From Crocinitomicaceae bacterium (GTDB lineage: Bacteria > Bacteroidota > Bacteroidia > Flavobacteriales_D > Crocinitomicaceae), in assembly GCA_003247185.1 (NCBI GenBank), contig QKAV01000051.1:1-56309 (forward strand): a stretch of 56,309 nucleotides of DNA, in the 5' to 3' direction. The notes under the pieces were generated by a model that saw nothing but the letters and a program-made list of their open reading frames with translations, had not been told where the DNA came from and searched no databases. How positions within the stretch are numbered: position 1 is the first letter of the stretch; every line of letters begins with the position of its first letter. The translations under genes were made by a program, and so were the position numbers. Positions 38,925 to 49,474 of the stretch are shown here, piece by piece.

Positions 38925-41900
38925 ATGGGAATGACTAGAAAATATTGGAAAGGAATTGATGAGTTGCATGAAACTCCACAATTTCTAGAGTCCAGAGACC
39001 AAGAATTTCCAGCTCAGCAAAATGTTGAAGAGTTCCTTGGTGATGAAAATTTGGACGCAACATCGACAAATCGTCGTGACTTCCTTAAGTTTTTAGGATT
39101 CAGCGTTGCAGCTGCAACTGTAGCAGCGTGTGAGGCTCCGGTTACAAAGGCGATTCCTTACGTGAATAAGCCTGAAGATGTTACTCCGGGTATGCCAACT
39201 TGGTATGCGTCAACTTATTATGACGGTACTTCTTATGCATCAATTCTTGTTAAAACACGTGAAGGTCGTCCAATCTTTATTAAAGGTAATAAGGACCAGG
39301 GGATTACTCACGGAGCTGTAAACCCGCGTATTGTGGCTTCAGTTCTTGGGTTGTACGACGGAGAGCGTTTAACAAGTGCAATGGTTGACGGGAATTCAGC
39401 TAAATTCTCTGACCTGGATGAAAAGGTGGGAGATGCGTTGAAGTCAGCTAAGAAAGTTACTTTGGTATCCGGAACAGTGATTAGTCCTTCATTGGGAATG
39501 GCTATTTCTGAATTGGCTGCTTCTGTTGGTGCAGATAAGTTTGAACATATTCAATACGATGCGGTCTCTTATGCCGCTATTCGTGAGTCTCATAAAAATG
39601 CATTTGGTGCGACAATCCCGAACTGGGATGGAAGCGATGCATCAGCTAATGACGGGATCATTCCTAACTATGCGTTTTGTAAAGCTAAAACAATCGTTAG
39701 TGTTGGAGCTGACTTCTTAAATTCATGGTTGTTACCAACTCAATTCTCCAAGCAATACGGATCTCGCAGAAATCCTGACGGAGAATGGATGTCCAAGCAT
39801 TTCCAGTTTGAATCGATTATGTCGATCACAGGATCTAATGCGGACTACAGAGCAATGATTAAACCTTCTCAACAAGCAAGCGTACTTGCATACTTATTGA
39901 AAGGATTCGGAGTTTCTGTTTCAGCACCTGCGTTGGATGAGAATGCTAAAAAGGTAGCTGATGCAGCTATTAAAGCGCTTAAAGCAAGTAAAGAAGAATC
40001 TTTGGTAGTATGTGATTCTAACAGTACGGATGTTCAAATGTTGGTAAACAAGTTGAATGAGGTACTTGGAGCATACACGAAGACAATCAATATTAATGAC
40101 CCGATTAATCTTTACAGATCTGAAGACAAAAAGATGTCTGCATTTGTAAAAGATGTAATCTCAGGAAAAGGATCGGATGCTGTTATCTTCATGGGAACAA
40201 ATCCGGTGTATACGTTACCAAATGGTGCTGCTTTTGGTGCTGCACTTAAAAACGTAAAAACTACTATTTCCTTAAACGCTTATGCGGATGAAACAGGAAG
40301 CTTGTGTAAATTCCAGGCCCCTGACCACCACGCTTTGGAAGCATGGATGGATTTCAATCCTACAATGAGCCATTATGCGGTTGCGCAACCTACAATTCGT
40401 CCTTTACACAACACTGCTTCTGCTATCGAAACAATGTTAGTATGGGCTGGTAAGGCGAAAAGAGGTGGAAAGGATTCAAAAGTAGCTTACGATTATATCA
40501 GAAAGAACTGGGAAGAAGAAGGATTCAATAAGTACAATGATACTCCTTATACTGATTTCCATACATATTGGTCAATGGCAGTTCACAACAGCTGCTTGAA
40601 CTCTAAACCTGCAGAAGCTGCAAATGTTAGCTTTACAGGAAGTCTTTCAGGATTGAATTTCCCTAAAGGTGGAGATACAGAGGTTGTACTTTATCAAAAG
40701 GCAGCTATCGGTACAGGAGATCAGGCTGGTAACCCTTGGTTACAAGAGATGCCGGATCCGATGTCAAAAGTAACTTGGGATAACTACATCACTATGAGTC
40801 CTGCTGATATGGAGAAAGGTGGTTACACACAATACTTCGATCAGGAGCACGGGTTAAACTTAGCTACTGTAAAGGTAGGTGAGATGTCAGTTACTTTACC
40901 GGTATATCCATTACCAGGTCAAATGAGCGGAACAGTTGGTATCGCGCTTGGATATGGTCGTGGTGGAAATGGAGAGAAAATCGGAAAGGCGGCTTATCAA
41001 ACATACCAATATGGTGGTCATATCATGAACGAAGCAGGAAATCCAACTCCGGTAGGATCGAATGTTTATGGCTTCATGAGTGTTGTTGGTGGTTTAATGA
41101 ATACATCAAATGTAGCTTCTATCGCAAAAGCTGAGGGTACATATCTGATTGCTGCAACGCAGATTCATTCAACTGCAATGGGTAGACATTCGGTAGTGCG
41201 TGAAACTACTTTGAATGGTTACAACACATTAGACAAAGAAGCTTATAACCCTACACACATGTTGGGTTATCTGAATAAAGAAGGAGAACACGATGTTAAG
41301 CCTGTTGGTGAATTCGATCTTTGGGATGCACATCCGGTAGAAAATATCGGACACAGATGGGGTATGACTATCGATCTTTCTTCTTGTATTGGATGTGGAT
41401 CATGTTTGATCGCATGTCAATCGGAAAATAACGTACCTGTAGTTGGTAAGGATGAAGTAAGAAGAGGTCGTGAAATGCACTGGTTGCGTTTGGATCGTTA
41501 CTTTGCTTCAACTGAAGAGGCTGCAGTTGGTACGCGCAAGGATATTGAGAAGAGCAGAATGGAGTGGTTTGACGAATTGGAGAATACAGCAGACAACCCT
41601 GCGGTAGTTCACATGCCAATGATGTGTCACCACTGTAATCATGCACCATGTGAAACAGTTTGTCCGGTTGCGGCAACTAACCATAGTAATGAAGGTTTGA
41701 ACCAAATGGCGTATAACCGTTGTATTGGTACTCGTTACTGTGCGAATAACTGTCCGTACAAAGTACGTCGTTTCAACTGGTTCAACTATCCTTCTTACAA
41801 AGCACAAGCTGAGATCAACCCTGCACAGGATGATCTTGGAAGAATGGTTCTTAACCCGGACGTTACAGTACGTACGAGAGGGGTTATGGAGAAATGTTCA

Positions 41901-42251
41901 TTCTGTGTACAAAGAATTCAGGCTACTAAACTGGATGCGAAGTCTGAAGGTCGTCCGGTTGAAGACGGAGAACTTTCTACTGCTTGTTCGGATGTATGTC
42001 CTACAAACGCAATTATCGTAGGTGACTGGAATGATGTGAATTCATCAATTCGTAAGAGTGCTGATGATAAACGTGCATACCAGGCGCTTGAAGAAATAGG
42101 AGTTAAGCCAAATGTTTGGTTCAAGGTGAAAGTTCGTAATAATGAGAACAAGGATCTTGAAGCAATTCAGGTAGCTGAAGCAGAGCACGCTCATGCTCAT
42201 GGTGGACACGAGTCACATGAGGGTGGAGAACATAAAGAAGAAAAACATTAA
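38925..42251 (+). CDS. actB: Alternative Complex III subunit B: molybdopterin-oxidoreductase-like/Fe-S protein
   Basis: Tat motif NRRDFLKFLGFSVAAATVAAC; Fe-S motifs CIGCGSCLIAC, CHHCNHAPCETVCP, CIGTRYCANNCPY, CSFCVQRI...CSDVCP. Confidence 0.95.
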   Translation: MGMTRKYWKGIDELHETPQFLESRDQEFPAQQNVEEFLGDENLDATSTNRRDFLKFLGFSVAAATVAACEAPVTKAIPYVNKPEDVTPGMPTWYASTYYDGTSYASILVKTREGRPIFIKGNKDQGITHGAVNPRIVASVLGLYDGERLTSAMVDGNSAKFSDLDEKVGDALKSAKKVTLVSGTVISPSLGMAISELAASVGADKFEHIQYDAVSYAAIRESHKNAFGATIPNWDGSDASANDGIIPNYAFCKAKTIVSVGADFLNSWLLPTQFSKQYGSRRNPDGEWMSKHFQFESIMSITGSNADYRAMIKPSQQASVLAYLLKGFGVSVSAPALDENAKKVADAAIKALKASKEESLVVCDSNSTDVQMLVNKLNEVLGAYTKTININDPINLYRSEDKKMSAFVKDVISGKGSDAVIFMGTNPVYTLPNGAAFGAALKNVKTTISLNAYADETGSLCKFQAPDHHALEAWMDFNPTMSHYAVAQPTIRPLHNTASAIETMLVWAGKAKRGGKDSKVAYDYIRKNWEEEGFNKYNDTPYTDFHTYWSMAVHNSCLNSKPAEAANVSFTGSLSGLNFPKGGDTEVVLYQKAAIGTGDQAGNPWLQEMPDPMSKVTWDNYITMSPADMEKGGYTQYFDQEHGLNLATVKVGEMSVTLPVYPLPGQMSGTVGIALGYGRGGNGEKIGKAAYQTYQYGGHIMNEAGNPTPVGSNVYGFMSVVGGLMNTSNVASIAKAEGTYLIAATQIHSTAMGRHSVVRETTLNGYNTLDKEAYNPTHMLGYLNKEGEHDVKPVGEFDLWDAHPVENIGHRWGMTIDLSSCIGCGSCLIACQSENNVPVVGKDEVRRGREMHWLRLDRYFASTEEAAVGTRKDIEKSRMEWFDELENTADNPAVVHMPMMCHHCNHAPCETVCPVAATNHSNEGLNQMAYNRCIGTRYCANNCPYKVRRFNWFNYPSYKAQAEINPAQDDLGRMVLNPDVTVRTRGVMEKCSFCVQRIQATKLDAKSEGRPVEDGELSTACSDVCPTNAIIVGDWNDVNSSIRKSADDKRAYQALEEIGVKPNVWFKVKVRNNENKDLEAIQVAEAEHAHAHGGHESHEGGEHKEEKH

Positions 42252-42271
42252 TTGAATTAAAATAGACGCTA

Positions 42272-43831
42272 ATGCATAAGGAAGCAGCAATACGGGAACC
42301 CCTCATTTTAGGTCACAAGACTTATCATGATATTACAGAGGACGTATGTAAGCCAATTGAGGACAAGGCGCCACGAATGTGGTATGTGCTCTTTTCAATT
42401 GCACTGATCATTGGTCTTTACGGTGTTGGATGTATCCTTTACCTTTTGGGTACTGGAGTTGGAGTTTGGGGATTGAACAAGACTGTTGGTTGGGCTTGGG
42501 ATATTACAAACTTCGTATGGTGGGTAGGTATCGGTCACGCAGGTACGTTGATCTCTGCCGTGTTATTATTGTTCAGACAAAAATGGAGAATGGCGATTAA
42601 CCGTTCTGCAGAGGCGATGACAATCTTTGCCGTATTCATGGCAGGATTGTTCCCTTTGATCCACATGGGACGTCTTTGGTTGGGTTACTGGGTATTACCG
42701 ATTCCTAACCAGTTCGGATCGCTTTGGGTTAACTTCAACTCACCTTTGCTTTGGGACGTATTCGCGATCTCTACTTATTTATCGGTATCACTGGTGTTCT
42801 GGTATATCGGTCTTATTCCTGATTTCGCAACTATTCGTGACCGCGCTAAAAAACCGATCTCTAAAAAGATGTATTCAATTATGTCTTTCGGATGGTCAGG
42901 ACGTGCAAAGCACTGGAATCGTTTTGAATTGGTTTCGTTGGTACTTGCAGGTTTGGCAACACCACTTGTATTCTCGGTTCACTCGATCGTATCATTTGAC
43001 TTCGCCACTTCTGTAATTCCTGGATGGCATACTACCATCTTCCCTCCTTACTTCGTTGCGGGAGCGGTATTCTCAGGATTTGCGATGGTACAAACCCTAC
43101 TACTTGTAATGCGTAAAGCAATGCACCTTGAAAACTATATTCATACGAAGCACGTCGAGTATATGAATATCGTAATCATGGTTACAGGTTCAATCGTAGG
43201 TACTGCCTATATCACTGAGCTTTTTGTTTCCTGGTATTCCGGTGTGGAATATGAATCTTACGCATTTATCAATCGTGCAACCGGACCTTACTGGTGGGCT
43301 TATGCATCGATGATGACATGTAACGTGGTTTCTCCTCAGTTGATGTGGTTCAGAAGATTAAGAAGAAGTTTGATCTTTACTTTCATTATTTCAATCGTTG
43401 TAAACATCGGTATGTGGTTCGAACGTTACGTAATTATCGTTACTTCAATACACCGTGATTACCTTCCGTCTTCATGGAGTATGCATTACCCAAGCCACAT
43501 TGATATCGGGGTATATGTTGGTACAATCGGATTGTTCTTCGTGTTCTTCCTGTTGTTTGCGAGATACTTCCCGGTATTGGCATTAAACGAGATAAAAACG
43601 ATTTTGAAGTCTTCCGGAGAATATTATAAGAACTTACCGGATGATCATCATCATGGTGATGACCACGGACACGTAGTTGAAGAGGTTAAAGCAGAAGCTG
43701 CACCCGTAGTAGAGGAAACAGTAGCTCCTGAAACGGAAACTCCTGAAGCGGATAGTACTGAAGAGCCAAAATCTGAGGATAACTCAGATGAGGAATCGGA
43801 TACGGAAGAGAAGGATGAAACCAATGATTAA
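42272..43831 (+). CDS. actC: Alternative Complex III subunit C (NrfD/PsrC family)
   Basis: NrfD-type multi-TM protein: WWVGIGHAGTLISAVLLLFRQKWRMAINRSAEAMTIFA; acidic C-terminal tail. Confidence 0.94.
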   Translation: MHKEAAIREPLILGHKTYHDITEDVCKPIEDKAPRMWYVLFSIALIIGLYGVGCILYLLGTGVGVWGLNKTVGWAWDITNFVWWVGIGHAGTLISAVLLLFRQKWRMAINRSAEAMTIFAVFMAGLFPLIHMGRLWLGYWVLPIPNQFGSLWVNFNSPLLWDVFAISTYLSVSLVFWYIGLIPDFATIRDRAKKPISKKMYSIMSFGWSGRAKHWNRFELVSLVLAGLATPLVFSVHSIVSFDFATSVIPGWHTTIFPPYFVAGAVFSGFAMVQTLLLVMRKAMHLENYIHTKHVEYMNIVIMVTGSIVGTAYITELFVSWYSGVEYESYAFINRATGPYWWAYASMMTCNVVSPQLMWFRRLRRSLIFTFIISIVVNIGMWFERYVIIVTSIHRDYLPSSWSMHYPSHIDIGVYVGTIGLFFVFFLLFARYFPVLALNEIKTILKSSGEYYKNLPDDHHHGDDHGHVVEEVKAEAAPVVEETVAPETETPEADSTEEPKSEDNSDEESDTEEKDETND

Positions 43832-43848
43832 TTCTGAAATTAAAAGAA

Positions 43849-44382
43849 ATGGCAGATAAAGTATTTTACGCAATGTACGATGACGACGATGTACTGAAAG
43901 ACGGTGCAAAGAAGTTGGTGTCGAAAGGAGTGAAGGTAACGGAGGTGTTTTCTCCATTCCCGATTCACGGTATTGATCCGATCATTGGTATAAAAAACAC
44001 ACGTCTTGGAATCATGGCGTTTATCTATGGACTTACCGGATTAACATTGGCAACGATTGGTATGAGATATTTCATGATCGAGGATTGGCCGATGAACGTA
44101 GGGGGTAAACCAAATTTTAGTTACCTGGATAATATTTTGGCATTCATTCCGATCACATTTGAGTTTACGGTATTATGTGCCGCGCACGGTATGGCGATTA
44201 CTTATTTCCTTAGAAATAAAACATTACCGGGTATGCCAGCGCAAAATCCTGATCCGAGAACTACAGATGACCGTTTCGTTATGGAATTGAGAGTATCTGA
44301 AAATTCGAAGTTCTCAGCTGAAGAACTTGAGAAAATGATCAAGGAAACAGGAATTGTAGAATTAGATCAGAAATCGCTTTAA
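43849..44382 (+). CDS. actD: Alternative Complex III subunit D (DUF3341)
   Basis: YAMYDDDDVLKDGAKKLVSKGVKVTEVFSPFPIHGID; two TM helices; operon position. Confidence 0.92.
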   Translation: MADKVFYAMYDDDDVLKDGAKKLVSKGVKVTEVFSPFPIHGIDPIIGIKNTRLGIMAFIYGLTGLTLATIGMRYFMIEDWPMNVGGKPNFSYLDNILAFIPITFEFTVLCAAHGMAITYFLRNKTLPGMPAQNPDPRTTDDRFVMELRVSENSKFSAEELEKMIKETGIVELDQKSL

Positions 44383-44399
44383 TACGGACTAAGAATCTG

Positions 44400-45122
44400 A
44401 TGAAAATGAAATTAAAGAGCATGAAAATAGTAGCATTGTCGGCATTGTCAATCATTGTGTTGGCAGGATGTGGTGCTGATAAGGATAGTCCAGGTTTGGA
44501 ATATATGCCTGACATGTATCGTTCTCCGGCAATTGAGCCTTATGTTGATTACGGTCACATGAAGGAACGTGAAAATATGGATTCTAAAAACCATCTTTCA
44601 GCGTTGGTTCCTCCGGTTGGAACAATTCCTTATTATGGAACAGATTCAGCGGAAGTAATGTTAATGTTACCATATAAAAGATTACCAAATGTTTCCTTCA
44701 AAGAAACGCATGGTGTATATGATGGAATGTTAACTGCGGAGAATGAATATGAGTTAGCTGCTGCTGATGTGAACCCTTTAACCCTAACTGCTGATAACGC
44801 AGATGCTATTTTTAAAGAGGGAAAAGCTTTGTTCACGTCTAACTGTGCTCATTGTCATGGTGAAAAAGGTAACGGTGAAGGTCCGATGGTTAAAAGTGGT
44901 GCCTACACAGGAGTACCTGACTATGCCAATTTAACGAACCTGAGTGACGGTCAGATCTTTTATTCCATATACTATGGTAAGAACATGATGGGTGCACACG
45001 GACCTATTCTAACGAAGAAAGAAATCTGGACATTGGTTCACTATGTTAGAAAGTTCCAGAATCCTAATTACGGGCCTGGAGTTTCTGTAATGGCAGATAC
45101 GGTAAATGCACAGATGCAATAA
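44400..45122 (+). CDS. actE: Alternative Complex III subunit E: lipoprotein cytochrome c
   Basis: Lipobox IVLAGC; PDMYRSPAIEPY; CAHCHGEKGNGEGPMV. Confidence 0.92.
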   Translation: MKMKLKSMKIVALSALSIIVLAGCGADKDSPGLEYMPDMYRSPAIEPYVDYGHMKERENMDSKNHLSALVPPVGTIPYYGTDSAEVMLMLPYKRLPNVSFKETHGVYDGMLTAENEYELAAADVNPLTLTADNADAIFKEGKALFTSNCAHCHGEKGNGEGPMVKSGAYTGVPDYANLTNLSDGQIFYSIYYGKNMMGAHGPILTKKEIWTLVHYVRKFQNPNYGPGVSVMADTVNAQMQ

Positions 45123-45150
45123 TTATTAAGCGACTAGAAAAAAGGAACAA

Positions 45151-46341
45151 ATGGAATTCAAAATTTCGAATAAAGCTAAAACTGTAACACTCGCGTTGAT
45201 TGTAATCGGTGCTGTGTTTATGGGAATAGGTATTGCCTTTAACATGGGGCATGGAGAGCATTTCGGTACAAGATTTTTAGTAGGAGCGCTATCCAATGCA
45301 TTCTTCTATTTTTCAATTGGTCTTGGGGCATTATTTTTCCTTGCCTTACAGTACGCTACTGAAACTGGTTGGTATGCTACGGTAAAAAGAGTAATTGAAG
45401 CAGTTGCCGGTTTCTTACCTTATGGTATTGGTCTTATGGTGCTTATCCTTGTTGTGATCTCTATTATGGATGGAGCTCATATTTACACATGGATGGATCC
45501 GGAAGTTGTAGCTCACGATGAGATGATTCAGGAAAAGAGTGCGTATTTGAATATGATTTTCTTTTGGATCAGAACAGTGGCTTATATGGCGATCTACTAT
45601 ATTTTCTGGAACGGATTTAAAAAGAGATCACTTGAGGAAGACAGAGTAGGTGGAACAGATATCCATTTCAAAAATTACAAGAAGGGGGCATTGTTCCTTG
45701 TTTTCTTCTCTGTATTTAGTTCAACATCTTCCTGGGACTGGATCATGTCTATTGATGTTCACTGGTTCTCTACACTATTTGGATGGTATACATTCGCCGG
45801 AATGTGGGTGTCAACTATGGTTGTTTTAGTTCTTTTGGTATTGTATCTTAAGAAATTGGGATACCTTGAAAAAGTAAATGATAGTCACATTCACGATTTG
45901 GGTAAATGGACGTTTGCAACATCTTTCCTATGGTCTTACCTATGGTTCTCACAGTTCATGTTGATCTGGTATGCGAATATTCCTGAAGAGGTAACTTATT
46001 ACATCAACAGAATCGAAAACTTCAAGGTGTTGTATTTTACGATGTTCATCATCAACTTCGCCTTCCCGATGTTAATCCTTATGTCCAGAGATGCTAAGCG
46101 TAATGCAGGAATCCTGACGTTTGTAGGATTGATTATACTTAGTGGTCACTGGGTGGATGCATATATCATGTTCGCAGGTGGTTCACTTGGAGCATTGGCA
46201 GAAATCGGATGTCTGGAAATAGGAATGGCACTGTTACTTGGTGGAGCATTCATTCGAATCATTCTTATGAATTTATCTAAAGCACCTTTAATGCCTGTAA
46301 ATCACCCATTCTTGGATGAGAGTTTACATCACGAAATTTAA
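45151..46341 (+). CDS. actF: Alternative Complex III subunit F (quinol:cytochrome c oxidoreductase quinone-binding subunit)
   Basis: FSSTSSWDWIMSIDVHWFSTLFGWYTFAGMWVS; YANIPEEVTYYINRIENFKVLYF. Confidence 0.92.
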   Translation: MEFKISNKAKTVTLALIVIGAVFMGIGIAFNMGHGEHFGTRFLVGALSNAFFYFSIGLGALFFLALQYATETGWYATVKRVIEAVAGFLPYGIGLMVLILVVISIMDGAHIYTWMDPEVVAHDEMIQEKSAYLNMIFFWIRTVAYMAIYYIFWNGFKKRSLEEDRVGGTDIHFKNYKKGALFLVFFSVFSSTSSWDWIMSIDVHWFSTLFGWYTFAGMWVSTMVVLVLLVLYLKKLGYLEKVNDSHIHDLGKWTFATSFLWSYLWFSQFMLIWYANIPEEVTYYINRIENFKVLYFTMFIINFAFPMLILMSRDAKRNAGILTFVGLIILSGHWVDAYIMFAGGSLGALAEIGCLEIGMALLLGGAFIRIILMNLSKAPLMPVNHPFLDESLHHEI

Positions 46342-46368
46342 TATTTGATACAGTTAATAGAAAGATAG

Positions 46369-47625
46369 ATGGGAACTAAATTGATCATATTACTAGTTGT
46401 TATTCTGGGAGTACTCGCAATCGCTCAAATGATGCGTATTTATGAACTCTCTTCTAAAATAACAGGTAAAAAGGAAAATGAAATCAGTAATCGCGATAAC
46501 CGTTTCAATGCGAAATTGATGTTATTGTTCATGTTCATTTTCTTTGGCTCATTCATCTACATGATGATTCATTACGGATGGGTTGGACGTGGTGTTGCTG
46601 CCTCTAAGCATGGTAAAGATATTGACTGGTTGTTGAATCTGAATTTGATTATCATCATTTCAGTATTCTTCCTGACAAACGCTTTGTTGTACATCTTCGC
46701 ATTTAGATTTGTTAAGAAACCTGGAGTTCCTGCTTATTATCTGGCACACAATAATAAACTGGAGATGCTTTGGACAGTTGTTCCTGCAATGGTTCTTGCG
46801 GTGATCATCATCCTTGGATTGAAAACATGGAATGAAGCTACTGGAGACGCTCCTGCAGAATCTATTCGTGTTGAGTTGTTCTCGAAGCAATTCGACTGGA
46901 CTGCACGTTACTCCGGTAAGGATAATAAACTAGGTAAGTTTGATTACAAGTTGACATTGGATAATAATGAACTTGCTCTTAAAACTGCCGCTACCATAGA
47001 TTCTGCTATCCGTATGATGGAAGAAGGACCAATGGGAATTAAAACATTGGAAGCCAAATTGAATGATAAAAAGATCATTATGGTTCCTGAGGATAGAGCT
47101 AAAATGGAAGCGGACCTTTCAAGAAAAGAGCGATTGATTCGTCTTCTTTATCAAATGAAAGAAAAGCATGATCCGAAAGATGATGCTGCTGCATGGGATG
47201 ATTTCATTCAGAAGGACACACTTTACTTGTGTAAAGGAAAAGAATATGAATTCAATTTCCGTTCAAAGGATGTAATTCACTCAGCATTCTTCCCTCATTT
47301 CAGAGCTCAGATGAACACGGTTCCCGGCCTGACAACTCGATTTAAATTCACTCCTGACGTAAGTACAAGTGAGATGAGAGAAATCAAGGGAGACGAGAAT
47401 TTCAATTATGTACTTCTATGTAATAAGATTTGTGGAGGTGCACACTACAAAATGAAAATGATGATCGTTGTAATGGAAGAAGATGCCTACAATGATTGGT
47501 TCAAAGGAAAAATGACGAAGACGTTCAGAGACACATATTTCCCTGCAGTTGAACCGGCTCAGCCTGCTGCTGATGCTGAAAATGCAGAAGGACAAACTGA
47601 ACAGGCACAAAACGCGGAAGCTTAA
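46369..47625 (+). CDS. coxB: Cytochrome c oxidase subunit II
   Basis: HNNKLEMLWTVVPAMVLAVIIILGLKTWN; VIHSAFFPHFRAQMNTVPG; CuA motif CNKICGGAHYKMKM. Confidence 0.94.
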   Translation: MGTKLIILLVVILGVLAIAQMMRIYELSSKITGKKENEISNRDNRFNAKLMLLFMFIFFGSFIYMMIHYGWVGRGVAASKHGKDIDWLLNLNLIIIISVFFLTNALLYIFAFRFVKKPGVPAYYLAHNNKLEMLWTVVPAMVLAVIIILGLKTWNEATGDAPAESIRVELFSKQFDWTARYSGKDNKLGKFDYKLTLDNNELALKTAATIDSAIRMMEEGPMGIKTLEAKLNDKKIIMVPEDRAKMEADLSRKERLIRLLYQMKEKHDPKDDAAAWDDFIQKDTLYLCKGKEYEFNFRSKDVIHSAFFPHFRAQMNTVPGLTTRFKFTPDVSTSEMREIKGDENFNYVLLCNKICGGAHYKMKMMIVVMEEDAYNDWFKGKMTKTFRDTYFPAVEPAQPAADAENAEGQTEQAQNAEA

Positions 47626-47651
47626 TTGATTAACGACTTAAATTTAATAGA

Positions 47652-49457
47652 ATGGCTGCAGTAGCACACGAGGCACACGGACATCACGACGATCACGGAC
47701 ATCACGAAGAAAACTTCGTATCGAAGTACATTTTTTCGCAGGATCATAAAATGATCGGTAAGCAGTTTTTAATGACTGCGGTATTTATGGGATTTGTAGC
47801 GATGTTGCTTTCTATCTTGTTTAGAATTCAACTTGCATGGCCGGAAGAAGGTTCAGGATTTCTGAGCTTCTTTTTGGGAGAGCAGTGGGCACCGGATGGG
47901 GTCTTAAAAGAAGATATGTATTTGGGATTGGTAACAATTCACGGTACAATCATGGTATTCTTCCTGTTAACAGGTGGTTTGTCAGGTACATTCTCGAACC
48001 TGTTAATTCCATTGCAGGTTGGTGCACGTGATATGGCTTCAGGATTCCTGAACATGCTTTCTTACTGGTTCTTCTTCTTGTCTTCAGTATTAATGATGAT
48101 CTCTCTTTTCGTAGAGTCTGGACCGGCAATGTCAGGATGGACCGTATATCCTCCATTATCTGCTTTACCACAAGCAGTTAGTGGTTCCGGAATGGGTATG
48201 ACACTTTGGTTGTTCTCAATGGCGATCTTCATTGCTTCGTCTCTGATCGGATCTTTGAACTACATCACTACAGTATTGAACCTTAGAACAAAAGGAATGT
48301 CAATGACAAGATTGCCTCTTACAATCTGGGCATTCTTCGTAACAGCAATTATCGGGGTACTTTCTTTCCCAGTTTTATTGTCTGCTGCGTTGTTATTGAT
48401 CATGGACCGTCTTGCTGGAACAAGTTTCTATTTATCTGATATTATCGTTGGAGGAGAAATGCTTACACAGCACGGTGGTTCACCGATCCTTTATCAGCAC
48501 TTATTCTGGTTCCTTGGTCACCCTGAGGTATATATCGTACTTCTTCCGTCACTTGGGATTACATCAGAGATTATCGCTACGAATTCACGTAAACCGATCT
48601 TTGGTTACCGTGCAATGATCGGATCGATTCTGGCGATCGCATTCCTGTCATTCATTGTATGGGCGCACCACATGTTCGTAACAGGGATGAATCCTTTCCT
48701 TGGATCTGTCTTTGTATTTACAACCTTGTTGATTGCGATTCCATCAGCGGTAAAAGTATTTAATTATTTGACTACTATCTGGAGAGGTTCATTGGTGTTT
48801 ACACCGGCAATGTTGTTCTCTATCGGATTGGTTTCTACATTCATTACAGGTGGTGTTACAGGTATTATCCTTGCTGATGCCGCATTGGATATCACAGTTC
48901 ATGATACGTATTTCGTAGTTGCCCACTTCCACGTGGTAATGGGACTTTCTGCGGTATTCGGTATGTTGGCCGGGGTATACCACTGGTTCCCTAAAATGTA
49001 CGGACGTATGATGAATACGAGATTAGGATATGTACATTTCTGGATCACGTTGATCGGTGCCTACGGGGTATTCTTCCCAATGCACTTCGTTGGTATTGCC
49101 GGAGCACCTCGTCGTTACTATAACTACTCTGTATATAATGATTTTGATGTGGATTCATATAACATGATCATGGATTTGAATGTTATCATCACCATCTTCG
49201 CAATTATTGCAGCTTTAGGACAATTGATCTTCTTGTTCAATTTCTTCTACAGCATCTACAGAGGACCGGTAGCGGAACAAAACCCTTGGAGATCTACTAC
49301 TTTGGAATGGACAACTCCTGTGGAGCACATCCATGGTAACTGGCCAGGGGAACTTCCAACTGTACACAGATGGCCTTACGATCTTTCTAAGCCGGGAGCG
49401 GAAGAGGACTTTATACCTCAGACAGTTCCGTTGATGGAAGGTGAAGAAGAGCACTAA
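47652..49457 (+). CDS. ctaD: Cytochrome c oxidase subunit I
   Basis: HLFWFLGHPEVYIVLLPSLGITSEII; VWAHHMFVTGM; DTYFVVAHFHVVMG. Confidence 0.97.
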   Translation: MAAVAHEAHGHHDDHGHHEENFVSKYIFSQDHKMIGKQFLMTAVFMGFVAMLLSILFRIQLAWPEEGSGFLSFFLGEQWAPDGVLKEDMYLGLVTIHGTIMVFFLLTGGLSGTFSNLLIPLQVGARDMASGFLNMLSYWFFFLSSVLMMISLFVESGPAMSGWTVYPPLSALPQAVSGSGMGMTLWLFSMAIFIASSLIGSLNYITTVLNLRTKGMSMTRLPLTIWAFFVTAIIGVLSFPVLLSAALLLIMDRLAGTSFYLSDIIVGGEMLTQHGGSPILYQHLFWFLGHPEVYIVLLPSLGITSEIIATNSRKPIFGYRAMIGSILAIAFLSFIVWAHHMFVTGMNPFLGSVFVFTTLLIAIPSAVKVFNYLTTIWRGSLVFTPAMLFSIGLVSTFITGGVTGIILADAALDITVHDTYFVVAHFHVVMGLSAVFGMLAGVYHWFPKMYGRMMNTRLGYVHFWITLIGAYGVFFPMHFVGIAGAPRRYYNYSVYNDFDVDSYNMIMDLNVIITIFAIIAALGQLIFLFNFFYSIYRGPVAEQNPWRSTTLEWTTPVEHIHGNWPGELPTVHRWPYDLSKPGAEEDFIPQTVPLMEGEEEH

Positions 49458-49474
49458 AAGAATAAATATTTAAA

